6,393 nucleotides of DNA from positions 1 through 6,393 of the forward strand of contig JASFPJ010000196.1 of assembly GCA_050116035.1 (NCBI GenBank), in the 5' to 3' direction. The translations under genes and the position numbers were made by a program. Source of the stretch: SOIA01 sp050116035. GTDB lineage: Bacteria; Acidobacteriota; Aminicenantia; Aminicenantales; Aminicenantaceae. The number at the start of each line of letters is the position of its first letter. Positions within the stretch are counted from its first letter, which is position 1. This document shows, piece by piece, positions 4,975-6,393 of this stretch. Under the pieces are notes generated by a model. It was not told the DNA's origin and made no database searches. It saw only the letters and a program-made list of their open reading frames with translations.

Positions 4975-6393
4975 ATGAGAAAAGACCTCCGCTGGAAAAG
5001 CATCCTGGTTTTAGCGGTCATAGTCTTAGCTGTTTTTCTGGCCTATCCCCCTGGCGAAAAAATTCATCTGGGGCTCGATTTAGAGGGGGGGATGCATCTT
5101 GTCCTGGAAGTCATCACGGAAGATGCGCTCAGTATAGAAACAAGCCAGGAAATCCTTCGACTCGAAGCTGAGCTGAAGGATGAAAATCTAACTTACACGA
5201 CCGTCTCAAAAGACGGAATCAGTCAGTTTTCCATCCTGGAAATCAACCTGGACCAGGAAAATGAAATCAGGGATATCCTGGACGAAAAATTCAGAGATTG
5301 GGATTATTCCATCATAGGCAATACCGTATCCGTCTCATTGAAGTCTGGCGCTGTCAACTATTTAAGAGATCTATCGGTCAGACAGGCCAGGGAGACCATC
5401 CAGAACCGGGTTGATGAACTCGGATTGGCTGAGCCGACCATTCAAAGGCAGGGCACGGGCAACAGGATTATTGTGGAGCTTCCCGGAGTCGAGAATCCGG
5501 ATAGGATCAAGAACATCATCAAAACAACTGCCCTTTTAGAATGGCGACTGGTGCTCGGAGGGCCGGCTCCTGATAGAGAAACTCTGCTTCAGGATTTAGG
5601 AGGCGAGGTTCCCCCAGATGCCGAAATCCTCAGAGGAGACCCGCAACGAACAGAAGGCGGCTACTATCTCGTGAGCAAGATCGCTCCGGTCACGGGAAAA
5701 GACTTGATCAATGCCCGCCGGTCGACGGATGAATGGAACAATCCAGCTGTTTTATTCACGCTGAATGCAGAGGCGGGGAGAAGATTCTATGACTTCACAT
5801 CTGAAAACCTGAATAAAAACCTCAGTATCATTCTGGATGGAAAGATTCAGGAAGTGGCCGTCATCCGGGACAGGATTCCGGATAGAGGGATCATCCACGG
5901 CACATACACAATCGAAGAGGCGGACGACCTGGCCCTTATTCTCAGAGCTGGCCCACTTCCCGCATCAGTCAGATACTTGGAAGAAAGGTCGATCGGCCCT
6001 TCTCTCGGAAAAGACTCCATCCGAAAAGGTCTGTCTGCAATGGCCATAGCCCTTGTTCTTGTCATTCTCTTCATGATCTTCTATTACCGTTTTTCCGGTT
6101 TCAATGCGGTTACAGCTCTTGTGCTGAACGTTCTCATCCTGGCGGGAATACTTGGCTACCTTGGAGAGAATGCGGTCCTGACACTGCCCGGTATTGCAGG
6201 AATCATTCTGACTATAGGTATGGCGGTGGACGCCAATGTCCTGGTTTTTGAACGAATACGAGAAGAACTGACTTCGGGGAAGAGTGTGTTGAGCTCGATC
6301 ACATCCGGTTTTGCCCGGGCATTCAGAACTATCCTGGATGCCAACGTCACGACGATTATTGCCGCCATCTTCCTCTTCCAGTTTGGAACCGGC
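4975..6393 (+). CDS. secD: Protein translocase subunit SecD, 3'-truncated by window end
   Basis: SecD, with SecF, uses the proton gradient to help pull exported proteins across the membrane after SecA. An open frame of 473 codons runs to the last base with no stop, so the C-terminus and any secF lie outside. Membrane helix 1 spans about 8-24, followed by the D1 motif LGLDLEGGMHLVLEV (32-46). The periplasmic P1 region includes RQARETIQNRVDELGLAEP (136-154). GPLPASVRYLEERSIGPSLG (326-345) precedes the membrane bundle, with helices at about 352-372, 376-396, 401-424 and 452-470. Helix 4 carries GMAVDANVLVFERIREE (415-431); its Asp419 matches the proton-pathway aspartate (E. coli SecD Asp519). 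The start is fixed by an in-frame TAG at 4954-4956, with no other start codon between. The leader lacks a good Shine-Dalgarno site. It is probably cotranscribed with yajC. SecD and SecF appear as separate genes in most such clusters; a SecDF fusion cannot be excluded here. Confidence 0.95.
   Translation, partial: MRKDLRWKSILVLAVIVLAVFLAYPPGEKIHLGLDLEGGMHLVLEVITEDALSIETSQEILRLEAELKDENLTYTTVSKDGISQFSILEINLDQENEIRDILDEKFRDWDYSIIGNTVSVSLKSGAVNYLRDLSVRQARETIQNRVDELGLAEPTIQRQGTGNRIIVELPGVENPDRIKNIIKTTALLEWRLVLGGPAPDRETLLQDLGGEVPPDAEILRGDPQRTEGGYYLVSKIAPVTGKDLINARRSTDEWNNPAVLFTLNAEAGRRFYDFTSENLNKNLSIILDGKIQEVAVIRDRIPDRGIIHGTYTIEEADDLALILRAGPLPASVRYLEERSIGPSLGKDSIRKGLSAMAIALVLVILFMIFYYRFSGFNAVTALVLNVLILAGILGYLGENAVLTLPGIAGIILTIGMAVDANVLVFERIREELTSGKSVLSSITSGFARAFRTILDANVTTIIAAIFLFQFGTG

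Overview
The window comes from a bacterium with moderate G+C and rather AT-rich intergenic DNA. It carries household genes of protein export, tRNA modification and quinone or lipid prenylation, plus several short palindromic repeats. The tgt-yajC-secD order is the classical bacterial Sec/queuosine cluster. A YchF-related GTPase without the usual switch I sequence, a MenA-like prenyltransferase of the 'NEFxDxExD' type, and GTCATTGCGAGCG-type and GGGGAC...GTCCCC repeats fit a non-model Gram-negative-type lineage such as Acidobacteriota, Aminicenantes or a deltaproteobacterial group. That placement is a guess from sequence style, not an identification.

Layout. Positions 1-268 hold no credible gene. 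They contain two diverged copies of a 29-bp interspersed repeat, a 22-bp near-tandem repeat, and a three-armed palindrome that runs into the 3' end of the first gene. Positions 269-1944 carry a two-gene minus-strand unit: a UbiA/MenA-family prenyltransferase (1036-1944) followed 17 nt later by signal peptidase I (lepB, 269-1018). A plausible promoter lies at 1987-2014. The divergent intergenic region 1945-2190 is AT-rich and holds a perfect 9-bp inverted repeat. A plus-strand series then runs to the window end: a divergent YchF/DUF933-type GTPase (2191-3264), a 159-bp element bounded by perfect 26-bp inverted repeats (3266-3424), tgt (3436-4554), yajC (4554-4889, overlapping tgt by one base), and secD (4975 to the edge, 3'-truncated; secF would be expected next).

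Function. YajC and SecD are the membrane accessory factors of the Sec translocon, and LepB removes signal peptides from exported proteins, so three of the six genes serve protein export. Tgt inserts a 7-deazaguanine base into tRNA. The YchF-like protein is probably ribosome- or translation-linked. The prenyltransferase probably attaches a polyprenyl tail to an aromatic head group such as dihydroxynaphthoate.

I found no defence system, CRISPR array, RNA gene or complete mobile element. The points most worth a second look are the 159-bp element placed exactly between the ychF-like stop codon and the tgt start, the altered base-pocket motif in Tgt, the missing switch I motif in the YchF-like protein, and its apparently leaderless start.
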